This document shows positions 53,394 to 64,000 of a DNA stretch of 64,000 nucleotides, in pieces; within the stretch, counting starts at the first letter, position 1; each line of letters begins with the position of its first letter. The notes under the pieces were generated by a model, which ran no database searches, was not told the origin of the DNA, and saw nothing but the letters and a program-made list of their open reading frames with translations. Origin of the DNA: Aaosphaeria pasadenensis (taxonomy: Eukaryota; Ascomycota; Dothideomycetes; Pleosporales); NCBI GenBank assembly GCA_022813625.1, contig JAKLMB010000029.1:1-64000 (forward strand), read 5' to 3'. Position numbers and translations under genes: made by a program.

Positions 53394-56300
53394 AACAATT
53401 AATGTTAGCAGGAGAAAGTGATGATCATGTGATGATCCGAATTAGGAAGTGGGTTCAATCTGGGGCACTAGATGAACGTTGGTCGACCCGGGGCTAGGGG
53501 AGACGGTTATGATGGTGGTAGGACTAGGACGAACAAAGGAATCATGACAAGGCAGGACAAAGCAAATCAAAGGAAGGATAGGATATGATGATAGGATAGG
53601 GAAGGGGAAACGGGAGAGCCGAGGCGATAAAAGAAGAACGACGGGGGGTTTAGTGGGTAGAGAGCAACCGTAGGAGGCTGAAGATGAATATCTGGGGGGA
53701 ACAGGAGGGGTAGTAGGTACTAGGCAGTCAGGTAATAAGGGTAACTTGGGTAGTTGGGTAGTCAGGTAGTCAGGTAGTAGCCAGGGGGCCATGGTTTGAG
53801 GATGTTTCAGCTGAGGCGTGGACCTCGTACCCGTCTTCTCTATCCATATTGGGGTTGGGTAGAGGTGTAAAACAGGAAGGGGAAGAGAAAATTCTGGGGG
53901 ACTGTACTCCACACTCACCGGAGTTGATAGGTACCTAATCAATATTGAGAAGGCAACTGGTGATGATGATGATGACGATGTTGATTGAAGCTGATAAATG
54001 CGGTGTAAGGGGAGAGGAGGGGAAGAGTGGCTGTGTGCTTGCAGAAGGGTGTCGGAGGCGTTAGATGCAACGGGGAAGGAGTCGGATCAGCCGCGAAGGT
54101 GTAGCTGATGATGATGACGGCGGCGATGATGGATATGATGCAGTAGTGGAGTAGTAGTGGATGGTGGTTTGTGGTGATTGTGGTTGTGGTTGTGTCAATG
54201 AGGCGTGAATAGTAGACTGTAGTCGAGTCGTGCAGGGATTTGTTAGGAGAGCCCTTCTGATTGGTTGTATCGACGCGGGTGGATGTGGGTGTTGGCGGAA
54301 GGTACGACTACGAGTACAAAGGCCGTTATGATCAAACCTGCGGTAGAAGATGTACTCGCAGGTACCCGGGTACCTAGGAACGTACAGTATCAGAATGATA
54401 GTACCAACCTACGGACTACGGATTAAGTTTTAAATGTCCGGAGCATTATGGAAAGATCGAAAGTGACAGAGTAAAGTAGTACTAATGAGGAAGTCAGTCA
54501 GAGAACCAGTCTCTCAAGTATTATTATTAGGGTTATATATGAATCAGAAGGTTAATCGACTGGGTCATGGGTACTTAGAGGGGTAGGCACAGAACCTACA
54601 CACGCCTATGGTGATGGTATGCCTGGCATGAAAACAAAACAGTGTAGTAGGATAGGTCGTAGCCAAGAGTTCCTCGTAGTATTATGATGATGATGTTATT
54701 CGTACGGCGTACTGGCAGTGACAGATACGGTGCAAGTGACAGATGTTTGACACACGGTACTACTGAGGGAACTACCGACAGATACGACACGGAGGTGGAA
54801 GCGGAAGGGAAATGGAGGGGCAACTTGAGGGTAGGGGGTGAGGGTAAGGAAGGACAGATGGGGAAAGGAACCCCGCTCTCTCGGCACACATACAATACCT
54901 AGGTAATTACTCGCAGTATTACTCGAAATAGTGCAACGGAATTTCGTGATTTCTACTCCGTATGCAGCATGAATATAAGGTAACTACCTGGTATTTACTC
55001 ATATAATAACAGAGGGGAAGAGACGGACAAATGGGGAAGGAAGAGGAATCACTCGAGACGAGACAAGACGAAACGAAACGAAGAGACGAGAAAACGATGG
55101 GACGTGATGTGATTGGTCCAGTATCTGCCCTGGTCTAGTCAATCTGATTGGCTGTTGGATTGATTGATCGGTCAGTTGATTGGTCGATCATATTTGGGTT
55201 TGGCTTGGCTGGACTGGATGGCTGGCTGGACCGTTTCTCCTTCTTTTGGCTGTTTTTGTTTGTTCGGAACTCCAAAGTATAGGTATGTATCTTCAATTAA
55301 TAATAGCAATGATGATGATACTGTATCTGCTATAATAATGTATTATTCATGGACGATGATCGACTCAGTCCGACATCAGCAGGGGAAGAAGCATGACGGA
55401 CACGGACTTGGGACTGGACTTGGACTTCCACTCGTAATACACATTAGTCCGTGGTGGATGATGATGCCAGCCATGATTCCTCGGAACCAAATCATAATCA
55501 CCATCACAATCACAGTCACAAAGGATGTCATTGTCCACCCAGCCATGTGCGACCAGATGTCTATCAACTTGTCTATGCCTAGCTACTAACTAGGTACCTA
55601 AGACAATTACTTACTGTAGTCTGGATGTCGCCATGCATGTACCAAACCATCATCCTTACCTGACTAGGAACCTAGTACACCCGTACGAGTAAAGGAGGAA
55701 AGAGGAAATCAATGATTATCCCACGTCAAAGGTGTCCAGGACGGAAGCAAAAAGGATGATCCGCCTGTCAGACTCGGTTCCTCATTATCATTGGAGGATC
55801 AACGGAAATCAATTTTATAGACCTCATCGCTAATATTATCATGCCTTGAACAGTGTACGAAGTACCTGGACACTTATTAGTAGGTATCCGTAGATGCTCT
55901 GGTACTTTGGCGTCTGTTCTCTGTACTCTGTACTTAGCGTTGCACCCTTTCTCCCCACAATCTAATTGGGAGTGCGAGTATCAGCTACATACGTGTACTT
56001 GTTTGTGTATGCCTCATTTTTGTTCACCCACTCGTGAATCGTACCTACCTTTCTAGGTAATCAATTAGTTCTATGAGGGCAAGTACGGAGTAATGTAATA
56101 CCAGAACTACCCTCCCTATTTACTACATCTGTACGGAGTAGTTACCAGTATCTCCTCTTCATCTCTTCCTCCCTTTCTCTCTCCCGCTCTTCGCGCTTCT
56201 TCTTCTTCTTCTTCTTCCTCTTTGTTCTCACATGTGAATATCTTTCTGCCCACCCTCAAACTCATCGTATCACCACCAAACCCACGCCTATGCCCATGCT

Positions 56301-57240
56301 TACGCCAACATCCACGCCCAATTCCAAGCCTAAACCCAAACCTATCCAGGTACGCGCGACCACGAACCACTACTACCACAACTACTCTCGGTACACCGTT
56401 CATCTCCTCGTATTCTATCCGCTTCTGTCCCTTCATTCCCTTTCTCTTCCCACGATATCCTTCCTCTGTGATTTGTGAGCCATAAAACACCCGACATCCA
56501 CGTCCTGGGGTTTCTTGGTTATTCGTTACCTTCCCTCGTCGCTTGGCTGGGCCACCACGAAGCAAAGGAACCATCCCATTCTCGACTCCAGAGTCCAGAC
56601 GCATAATTTACCGTATCTTCGGAGTATCTGGATATCTACCTAGGGGTCATACCTACCTGCCAACGATACATCGCGCCATATTTCGATTTTCTTGGAGCCC
56701 ACAACCAACTCATAAACTCACTGTCAACCACCTTCAACCAGTCCACCACCCGCGCCTCCGCCTCGACCGCCGCCGCCGCCGCCGCCTCCTCCCGACGACA
56801 CATTCTACAGTCTACAACGCCGCATCCCTCAACCACTCACTTCTCACCACAGTCATCCTCCTCCTCTTCCTCCTTGTCCTTGCCTCGTCGCACGTAGTCA
56901 TCGCCTCACCCTATCCCCAGCTCTCCTGTACCCTGCGTCGATCGGGAACCGCCGCTTACCTCCCCGCCTGCCTGTCCGTCTGTCTGTCTTGTCCTCCATC
57001 TGTCTGCCTGCCGAGTCGTCTGCCTAACTACCTGTCTGCGATCCGTGTGTGCGTGCGTATCTGTGTGTCTGTTTTGTGTCCGTGTGTTTGGGACCTGGGT
57101 GGAATGGACCTTCCTCCCGCTATACCTATTACCCGCCGACGCCGCCCCTCGTACCCTCAATCTCCCCGCTGCCGCCCTCTCCTCCGCCAACGTCAACGTG
57201 AACGCGATCGCCATAACACCCGCCTCGTCGCGGCGACAAC
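53394..57240. other. Very long divergent intergenic region between two Zn2Cys6 genes
   Basis: About 3.85 kb without a convincing gene. It contains GATGAT and GTAGTGG runs (53960-54200), the palindrome GGTACCCGGGTACC (about 54361-54374), several ACCTAGGTA words, a GACGA/AACGA purine tract (55050-55100), three ATTGG (CCAAT) boxes, TTCTTCTTCTTCTTC (56198-56216) and CCGCCGCCGCC (56770-56786). Open frames at 56543-57349 and 56116-56604 are low-complexity shadows. Long leaders with upstream ORFs are common before such regulators and probably fill part of it. Confidence 0.5.
55108..55187. promoter_or_regulatory. Cluster of three CCAAT boxes (read as ATTGG)
   Basis: GTGATTGGTCC, CTGATTGGCTG and TTGATTGGTCG lie within 80 bp, each a GATTGG core, the form preferred by the fungal CCAAT-binding HAP complex. 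They are about 2 kb upstream of the Stb5-like start codon and 1.7 kb upstream of the other regulator. Confidence 0.35.
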
Positions 57241-59886
57241 ATGGCCAACAAGCAGAATGGCAACATCTCCCAACCACAGGATGCACAGCAAAACTCCACA
57301 AATGCCTCCGAAGAGAGCTCCACACCGAATCGCATCGCACACACCCTAACCGCCTGCTGTCGGTGTCGCACGGTATGACCCGTTACTTGTTTTCCCTTCC
57401 TCTTCCCCCGGCAAGCCGCACATCTTCCACACTCATACTGACTCTCCTCTCAGCGTAAGACTCGATGCGATCCTGGCCTCCCCCGTTGCGGCCCCTGCGA
57501 ACGAACAAATTCCCACTGCGAATACTACGACCCTACCAAAGGCGCAAAGATCCCCCGCAACTACGTCGTGCACCTTCAACACAAGGTCCGTGACCTCGAG
57601 AAGCAGCTGGCCGATCTCGAGAGAGACGACGTCGAACCCGATGCCGAGGATGTCATGCGCGGCGCCGCCGCCGTCAGGACCCAGGAGTCGGACGAATCCA
57701 AATACTTGGGTCCCTCGAGTGGTATAACAATAACGCGCCTGGTGATGCAGCTGGCGAAGCAGTTCACCGACTCCAAGAGCATATCCGAGATCGTACCCCA
57801 CGCAAGGGCTCGGTCGATCAAGGCTACGTTCGACGAAGAAGACAAGAAACCCACGTCTAAAGTCTATCCGCTCATCAGCGACGTCGCCGCCGAGGAACTA
57901 CCAAATCGCGATCTTGCCAATTTGCTAGTAGAGCTCTTTTACAGTAAAGGTGAGTTTCTCTCCATGTGGAATGCAATCAAACAATCCCACTCAACTGACC
58001 GCTCCATTCCAGTGCACCCAATGTATCCCATGTTTCACGAACCTACCTTCACACAGGACGTCGAGGACGTTTACAATGGCTCGACGGATCCCTACCAGAA
58101 CTTCTGCCTCCGCATGGTCATTGCCATCAGCCTTCAAAAGATGGACACACAGTACGCTGGTCTTGCAGACAGCTACTATCTAGCCGCCTTGAAATTCTTC
58201 GCCGCCGCTATCAAGCCCATGAATCTAAAGACCCTGCAATGCTTTGCCCTGATCGCGGGATACTCCCTACTCACGCCGACCAGAACCGCGGTCTACTACA
58301 TCATAGGCCTCGGTATCCGACTCTGCCAGGTTCTAGGTCTGCATGAGGAGAAGACCATTACCAGGGGCCCCGGAGGAAGGCCCGCTGATCATCTCGAGGT
58401 AGATATGCGCCGGCGGCTGTTCTGGTGCTTGTTAACCATGGATTACGGACTTGCCCACAGCCTCGGTAGACCGGCGCACTTTGCGACCCGGCAGGAGCAC
58501 ATCGACGTCAACTTTTGTGAACTCGTCGACGACGCATACATCACCAAGGAGGGAACCCAGCCTGCTCCGCATAACTCGCTGAAGAAATGGATAGCGATTC
58601 ACTTCTTCAAGATGCGAATGCTCCAGCTGGAGATTCGCAGGAAACTATACCAAAGGAAACGCCCCAATCCCAAAGATGACCAGGACCCCTGGTTCGCCGA
58701 AATGCTAGCCAAGATGGTCGCATGGCGCGATACGAGCCCAGAGATGGACGGAGGCTCTGGGTTGAACAAGGTCTGGTAAGTACTAGATTGAAACCAACTA
58801 TACAGTTGATTGTAACGCTCGGTTGTTTACGTTATGTGCAGGTTCATCGGAAGATACAACACGATGGTGGTCTTCCTGTTCCGGCCCTCGCCACAAGTTC
58901 CACGACCATCCGTTCACGCAGCGCAGCAATGCTACGATGCATGCGAGTACAACATCTACATGACCCGGAAACAGATCGAGACAAAGAGTGTCGACATGAC
59001 ATGGATCTTCACACAAGCCATCTTCATGGCTATCAACACTCTTCTGTGGACGCTGTCCTATTCTGAAGTTCGTCGTGCACACAGCCGAGAAGATGTGGAG
59101 CAGCATTTACGAGTTGCCCTTGAATCGATCGAACTTTCGTCTGAGCGATGGCCTGGGGTAGCATCGGCGCTAGAGCTCTACAAGAATCTTATTGCAGCAT
59201 GTATGAAGATCTACGACAAGGATGGTGACATTCCCATTGCGGCAGCTTCCCCGTCCGACAGCGCCTCTGTGGTATCCAACAGCATCGTAGACGGCGTCAA
59301 CAGATCTCGTACGACCAGTCCAGCCAGCGTATCCACGGCCTCAATCAACACACCCTCAGAGCCGCCGTTTGGCTATATACCTAACAACAACCAGCCACTT
59401 TTTGGCTTGGCTACGACGCAAGCCCCGCCCATCAACCAAATGCCATCCGTGCAACCATCCCCTCAGCAATACGCCCCTCAGCAATATGTAGATCTCAGCC
59501 CAAAGAGCACCAACATCGAACCAAACATACCATCTTTCAACTTCACCCCAACGAACCAATTCACGCCTCTACCTACTACTTTCGCAGAGCTTACCCAGTG
59601 GACACCCAGTTTCGCCTACCCACAGCAGGAATCATATGCCATGGCACCTCCCATGGGCCAACCCATGTCTTCGCCGGTTTATAACGAGAGCTATGCCGCC
59701 AACCAGGGCTATCCGATGACCGACTACTTGTACCCGCAATGGAGTCAAGAGAGCAGGGGCATGGGTTTGAACCAAGAGCAACAGATGGAGTTGATGCAAT
59801 CATTCGAGGCAAATGAGACTGGCAAGATCGAGGCCATGATCCAACAAAGCAATCAGATATTCCGACCACATATAAGAACGCATTAG
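57241..59886 (+). CDS. Stb5-like Zn2Cys6 transcription factor
   Basis: Four exons (introns 57373-57453, 57950-58012 and 58776-58841) give 811 residues. The zinc cluster is split by the first intron: ACCRCRT then RKTRCDPGLPRCGPCERTNS with HCEYYDPTKG. A coiled linker (YVVHLQHKVRDLEKQLADLE) leads to KYLGPSSGITITRLVMQLA, HPMYPMFHEPTFTQDVEDVY, KMDTQYAGLADSYYLAALKF, ALIAGYSLLTPTRTAVYYI and DMRRRLFWCLLTMDYGLAHS of the fungal_trans domain. The Gln/Pro-rich tail is a likely activation domain. These blocks match, from memory, the Stb5-like regulators of filamentous fungi; yeast Stb5 controls NADPH supply and oxidative-stress genes. ATG 57241 is used because it reaches the zinc cluster in frame after a short Asn/Gln-rich leader. 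Confidence 0.88.
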
Positions 59887-59920
59887 CAAGAGATGTAAAT
59901 TTGGTACATACAGAGAGTTG

Positions 59921-60073
59921 GCACGTCGGGCTGGCCGTCTGCTAGTTTTATGTCTACAACAGTGCCTTCGCGAGGTTTGTCGCGAGCAGTTAAGATTGTT
60001 TACTGGCTACAGTACACTCTTTAACAGACACTGTAGGTATAAAATATACTAGCAGGTGGCCAGCCCGACGTGC
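59921..60073. mobile_element. MITE-like inverted-repeat element, 153 bp
   Basis: Two 26-bp arms in inverted orientation bound the segment: the left arm at 59921-59946 starts GCACGTCGGGCTGGCC, the right arm at 60048-60073 ends GGCCAGCCCGACGTGC. They match except at two adjacent positions, with about 100 bp between them. The element begins 35 bp after the Stb5-like stop codon, so it is probably in the 3' untranslated region, where it could fold into a hairpin. It encodes nothing, and no target-site duplication longer than TG is visible. Confidence 0.65.
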
Positions 60074-61357
60074 TGGAAAGGGAACCCAAACACGATGGTC
60101 CACAGCGCGGCGAAGGCCCTACGGCCACGCATACACTTACACGTACACTTACGATTCGCTTCACATCTACACGACTGAGCTGTATTGCCGTTTTTCATCT
60201 CACATACTTACATTCGCAGTGCACGTTGCTCATATCGCTGCTTGGTTATTCCATCACAGGCCGTGTATTTGTACTTTTGCCCGACATTCGGATTCTACGG
60301 GAACATATTCATATCAGGGGGTTTTCAAGGAGTTGTTGCCACATTTTGCAGCGACGGTGCTTTTGGTGTTGGCAGGCATTTGGCTAATTAAAAGGGTTGT
60401 GTCCGCTGCTCTCGAGATATCCAAACGGTCGATCGTTAAGAGGAATGAGATTATGAAGGAACGTTTCCATGCATGTCTACGGTGTTGATGGGCCCAACCT
60501 ACTTCAAAGGTTTTGGAAGACCCTTTTTCAGTGAACCTATATACGATTTTGTAGTCTAGTTCATCGGGTCTGGAACCTGGATGACCCTCGAGGGAGGAAC
60601 GAAACCGAGTATCGAATACGAAGATTTGGCAAATAACTCTAGCATCGTTAAAAGTCCTTTGTGTATGATGCCACCACCGAAGTTTACACCTGACTACATC
60701 GATTGCGTTCATAGGAGACATGATACCCGCAGCATCCAACATTTGCACAACATCATCTAAAGCAATTCGATGAGTATGAACAATACAGTTCATACGAATA
60801 ACACACCTCATTCATCCTCTAAACATCCAGTGTCAGCCGAACATTTTTCGTTTGACCATCCATCCAATCAACCACACTTTTCCCACCTTCACCTTTTCCA
60901 TTCTCACTTGACGCGTTGGAAGACGCGCTGGAAGGTCAACATCAACATCAACACCGCCGCGGCGCGACATAAACAACAATCACTTGCTGCCTGACCTTCA
61001 ATCATACAGGCGGTGTCTCTCACTTCTCTCCCTAGCAACCCGCTCCAGGCACACCCGCCTTTCAGTTCGCTTGCATAGTTAGACTGGGTACATAAACCCA
61101 CATACTGACCTTTTCGGTCACCTCAATCAACTTGCACTGTTCTGTCAGTACAACAACCTGCAGACACCTTCTTCAACTACACCAGCCGACAGACAAATCT
61201 TCGTCAAAGGTAAGAAGACAGAAGTCAGTTCGCGTCTCCGCCTTTCACTGCCATCTCCCACGCTTCAACTCTGCCATCCTTCATCCCCATACACACCCTT
61301 CAAGCATAACCTTTAGGCATTCCATCTGTCTAGCGTCCCTACACAACGCAAGACACG
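60074..61357. other. Intergenic region
   Basis: No supported gene; open frames of about 60-165 codons on both strands lack motifs. The last 300 bp are CT-rich (CTTCAACTAC, TCATCCCCATAC) as in fungal promoters next to a start codon. Confidence 0.4.
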
Positions 61358-63222
61358 ATGACGAAGTCCAAAGCCGGGCCATCCACGACCAAACCCAACA
61401 AGCGCGACCCTGCATCGCCACCACCGCGCACCCGCGAGGCCTCCATTTCAAGCAGCGGCTCTAGTACCCTAACCTGCGACTCTGGAGACCATGTTAATGA
61501 TGCCAACGACATCCCCGGTGAATCCCCGGCCGTCAACGTCGAGGACGACACCCACGCTGAACCGTCGGCTGTCACAGTCGAAGACGATCCCCAGGCATCG
61601 ACTCCGGCTGCGGCTGCGGCTACTATGACGCTTCGCAGGTCAACTAGGGTGCTTGTGACACCGGCTAAGAACGGAATCGAGAGCGGTGCATACAAGGTGG
61701 ATGAGAAGCGCAAGAAGGCGCTCACGCCCGGGGTCCTGGCCGCTCTTGCTAAGGCGAGGGCGGTTTTGAAGGAGAAGCAAGTGGTATGGTGATTCCCTTT
61801 TCTTTTCTTTTCTTCCCCTTCCTTCTTTCCCCTTTCATTTTTTTGTTTCGCGTTGGGGTTCATGGGCTTGAAGTGATCAGTGATGATACTTCGCGCCGTG
61901 CTCAGTGAGGGACGTTATGGTATTGGTATTAGTATTGGTATCAGTATCGGTACTGGTGTTGGTGTATGGATTGATCCTAACATTCCTAACCTCCATAGGC
62001 CCGGCATAGGTCTCTGATCGAGAGACTTCCAAATCAGCGAAAATTGATGGTGAAGCTAAGGGTTAGACCCGAAGCGCTCCGAAACTTCGAGTCGAATGGT
62101 ACTGCAACACCACGCACCGGCGAGGCGTCTAACGGCTCGGTTTTCAACGCTGCTGTCGCTGTTCAAGATAGGTCATCATCTGCCATCAAAGAGGAAACGC
62201 GCACCAAGCGTGAGCAAGACGTCGATGATAACCAAGAAGTGCCGGAAGACGACGATGTCGGATCAAACAGTGCTGTAACAGGCGGCACCCGCGAGACGTC
62301 CAACGGTGGAGGATTAAGCTCCGCCGTCTCCATCGTCAACAGGGCCCTTCCTCGCATCAAGCGTGAACTGGGCCCGCTGGAATCGAACATCGTAGCGAAC
62401 GCCGCAAGCCGCTATCTACGCTCCCGCCGCAACTATGATGCCGAACCGGACGACGAATCTATAGAACGGCGCCTCGCGTCCGCTGCGCGCCGTGCAAGGC
62501 GCTACAGGCGCAATACTGAGCAGGAATACGCCCTTGGGAACAGGACTCGCCCCACGCCCATCCGTGACCTACTCACGCCTGAGAGCGGCGACTATGATCC
62601 GGACGATATGATGGAACATGCTCGTATGCTGCACGACCAAGGCCGCCTCCCCAGAGGATCTGACACGCTACGCGAAATCCGCAGGGCCATTTATGGGCCA
62701 TCCGTGGAGGAGCTTTCCGCTTACGACTTCGGCGACGATGACTCTAGTGTGCGTGACGAGCTTGACGATGGAACTGACTTGAACGACGGAGACCTCAGGG
62801 GCGACGAGGGGTCCAATGAGCTGAGGTCGCCTTCCTACGAACCATCACCGGGTCCACAGATTGTTATATTCCCTGCTATCCCTCATTTCACGTCTCTCAA
62901 ATATGCCGGCCACTTCCTCACTGGCGCCCTACTCGCAATACAAGATGTAACTGCCTCCCAAGATGCGGACCCAGCCCGAACGCTCCCTAACGTCGTCGCT
63001 GGCGTCAATGCAGAGCAGCCTGTGCTTGGGAACGGAACAGAGCATCACGCCAAGATGGTCTGGGGCGGCCAATGGGTATTCGACGCCCTGATCCACTCGC
63101 ACGGGTTGGAGCCGGAATTTTCTACGGCGTTGCTGTGCGAGATGCTCGAGGAGTATGTGAGCGAGGCGATGGGGTGGTTGAGTGACCCTGAGGAGAGGCG
63201 CAGTGCTCTTGAGCGAGCGTAG
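61358..63222 (+). CDS. Large hypothetical protein, low-complexity with a folded C-terminus
   Basis: Two exons join into 549 residues across intron 61784-61998 (GTATGG to CCATAG, phase 0), giving LKEKQV then ARHRSLIERLPNQRKLMVKL. The first exon is Ser/Pro/Thr/Asp-rich with a basic patch (LRRSTRVLVTPAKNG). The second exon begins with a conserved-looking basic helix (NQRKLMVKLRVRPEALRNF), then acidic low-complexity sequence and Arg-rich helices (RLASAARRARRYRRN). The final 120 residues look globular (FPAIPHFTSLKYAGHFLTGA, MVWGGQWVFDALIHSHGLEP, LLCEMLEEYVSEAMGWL). Basic and acidic blocks suggest a nuclear protein. I do not recognise the family. If the intron is wrong these would be two separate proteins. 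Confidence 0.6.
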
Positions 63223-64000
63223 AGACTGTATGTGAGAAACGAACAAGAAACACTTCCATGGGTGAGAACAAAAGAATCCTGAAACATAATCTTCGTTTTG
63301 GATTCCTACATGTTTTCATCATCCTCTGCGGTGGAAACTGTGTCTTGTCAGACAGTCATATCGATGTACGACGTACGATGTCAAGACAATGTTTAATGGA
63401 ACGAGCAAACCACTGGATAGACTATAGGGAACCCAAAAAGGAGGGGCTTAATTACATTGGAGGAACAACGTTCTATCGTTGTTCGAGTCTCTGGTTAGAT
63501 GTAAGATGTCATATCCAACATTGGGAATTTTGGTTTCCAGGAAGAGAGGTGGAAAATAATTTCTTCAGTAAAGGGGGTTCACATTCAGTGTACAACAAAC
63601 AACAATAACAACTCCACTCAAGAATCAAATGAAATAAGATTTTCAAATATGCGGTCGGTTTGGCGTTGACTATAGTGTCGTAGATTTGATCTACTTGGCC
63701 GCGAAAGTAGTAGGCAATATCCCACTAACGTTTGTTTTCACTAGAGGGCAACATGTAAACATCGCCCACTTCACTGACCAGGAACACCTTCCATACAGCG
63801 TATTCTTACAATATGCTCTATGTGTTTGCACAATGCTTCACTGAAATATTGCGGAGGATATAATTCCATTTTCTATGGAGGTAGAATGAGTATGTGAATT
63901 AAGGAGACCGAAAACGGTCTATCATCCATAATATATACCTTGACAATGATCAAAGAAACAAAGTCGGATCAATTAGAAAGTAGGACACAATGGTTTCCTA
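63223..64000. other. Intergenic region to the window edge
   Basis: No gene recognised; an open frame at 63258-63608 has no motif. Confidence 0.4.

Noticed and set aside
54000..54260. GATGAT/GTGGTT runs as a possible CRISPR-like or satellite array
   Set aside because: Units are irregular and short, with no constant spacer; this is simple-sequence drift.
56543..57349. 268-codon plus-strand frame before the Stb5-like gene
   Set aside because: Composition is Pro/Ser/Cys/Arg noise from CT-rich leader sequence, with no motif, and it overlaps the true start of the regulator in another frame.

Overview
The window is the end of a chromosome of a filamentous ascomycete (Pezizomycotina). It opens with a (CCCTAA)n telomere. 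Its genes carry many 43-66 bp spliceosomal introns with GTAAGT/GTATGT donors and CTAAC-like branch sites, and they belong to fungal families (Zn2Cys6 regulators, SAT4/rhodopsin-domain membrane protein, berberine-bridge oxidase, MAO-N, UstYa-like, Stb5-like). The class cannot be fixed from the sequence; Dothideomycetes is a guess. All exon joins given here were worked out by reading frames by hand.

Region 1 (1-18.5 kb) is a subtelomeric accessory zone rich in decay. It holds the telomere and an AT-rich block; a broken bZIP regulator; an LTR-retrotransposon remnant; an alpha-dioxygenase-like haem peroxidase with one nonsense codon; an FAD-linked sugar-lactone-type oxidase with a one-base frameshift; an intact membrane-anchored alpha/beta hydrolase; a PLP aminotransferase with a GC-AG intron and a lost splice acceptor; an intact Zn2Cys6 regulator; and fragments of a methyltransferase and an ankyrin protein.

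Region 2 (18.9-25.4 kb) holds housekeeping genes: the Rab5 exchange factor VPS9, divergently paired with an asparagine-synthetase-domain protein, then two small genes and a DUF4202 protein.

Region 3 (26.7-45.9 kb) is metabolic and secretory: a secreted carboxylesterase, a SprT-like metalloprotease, a berberine-bridge oxidase divergent from a rhodopsin-domain membrane protein, an aldehyde dehydrogenase, a Ctr copper transporter with a copper-response-like site, a Zn2Cys6 regulator and a MAO-N-type amine oxidase. The amine oxidase and aldehyde dehydrogenase could act in series (amine to aldehyde to acid). The region ends with the most interesting locus: a 64-residue secreted precursor with two Kex2-type repeats of a Cys-x4-Cys core (43629-43823, minus), head-to-head with a UstYa/DUF3328-like protein that has two HxxHC motifs and an unusual long N-terminal domain (44703-45851, plus). 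This looks like a minimal fungal RiPP locus; an alpha-pheromone-type precursor is the main alternative.

Region 4 (46-51 kb) is repeat-rich: a small protein of two amphipathic repeats, minisatellites, a stray 18S rRNA 3' end, an F-box protein and a broken collagen-like gene containing a 12-bp minisatellite. Region 5 (51-64 kb) has a Zn2Cys6 regulator, a 3.8 kb intergenic region, an Stb5-like regulator with an inverted-repeat element just after its stop, and a large hypothetical protein.
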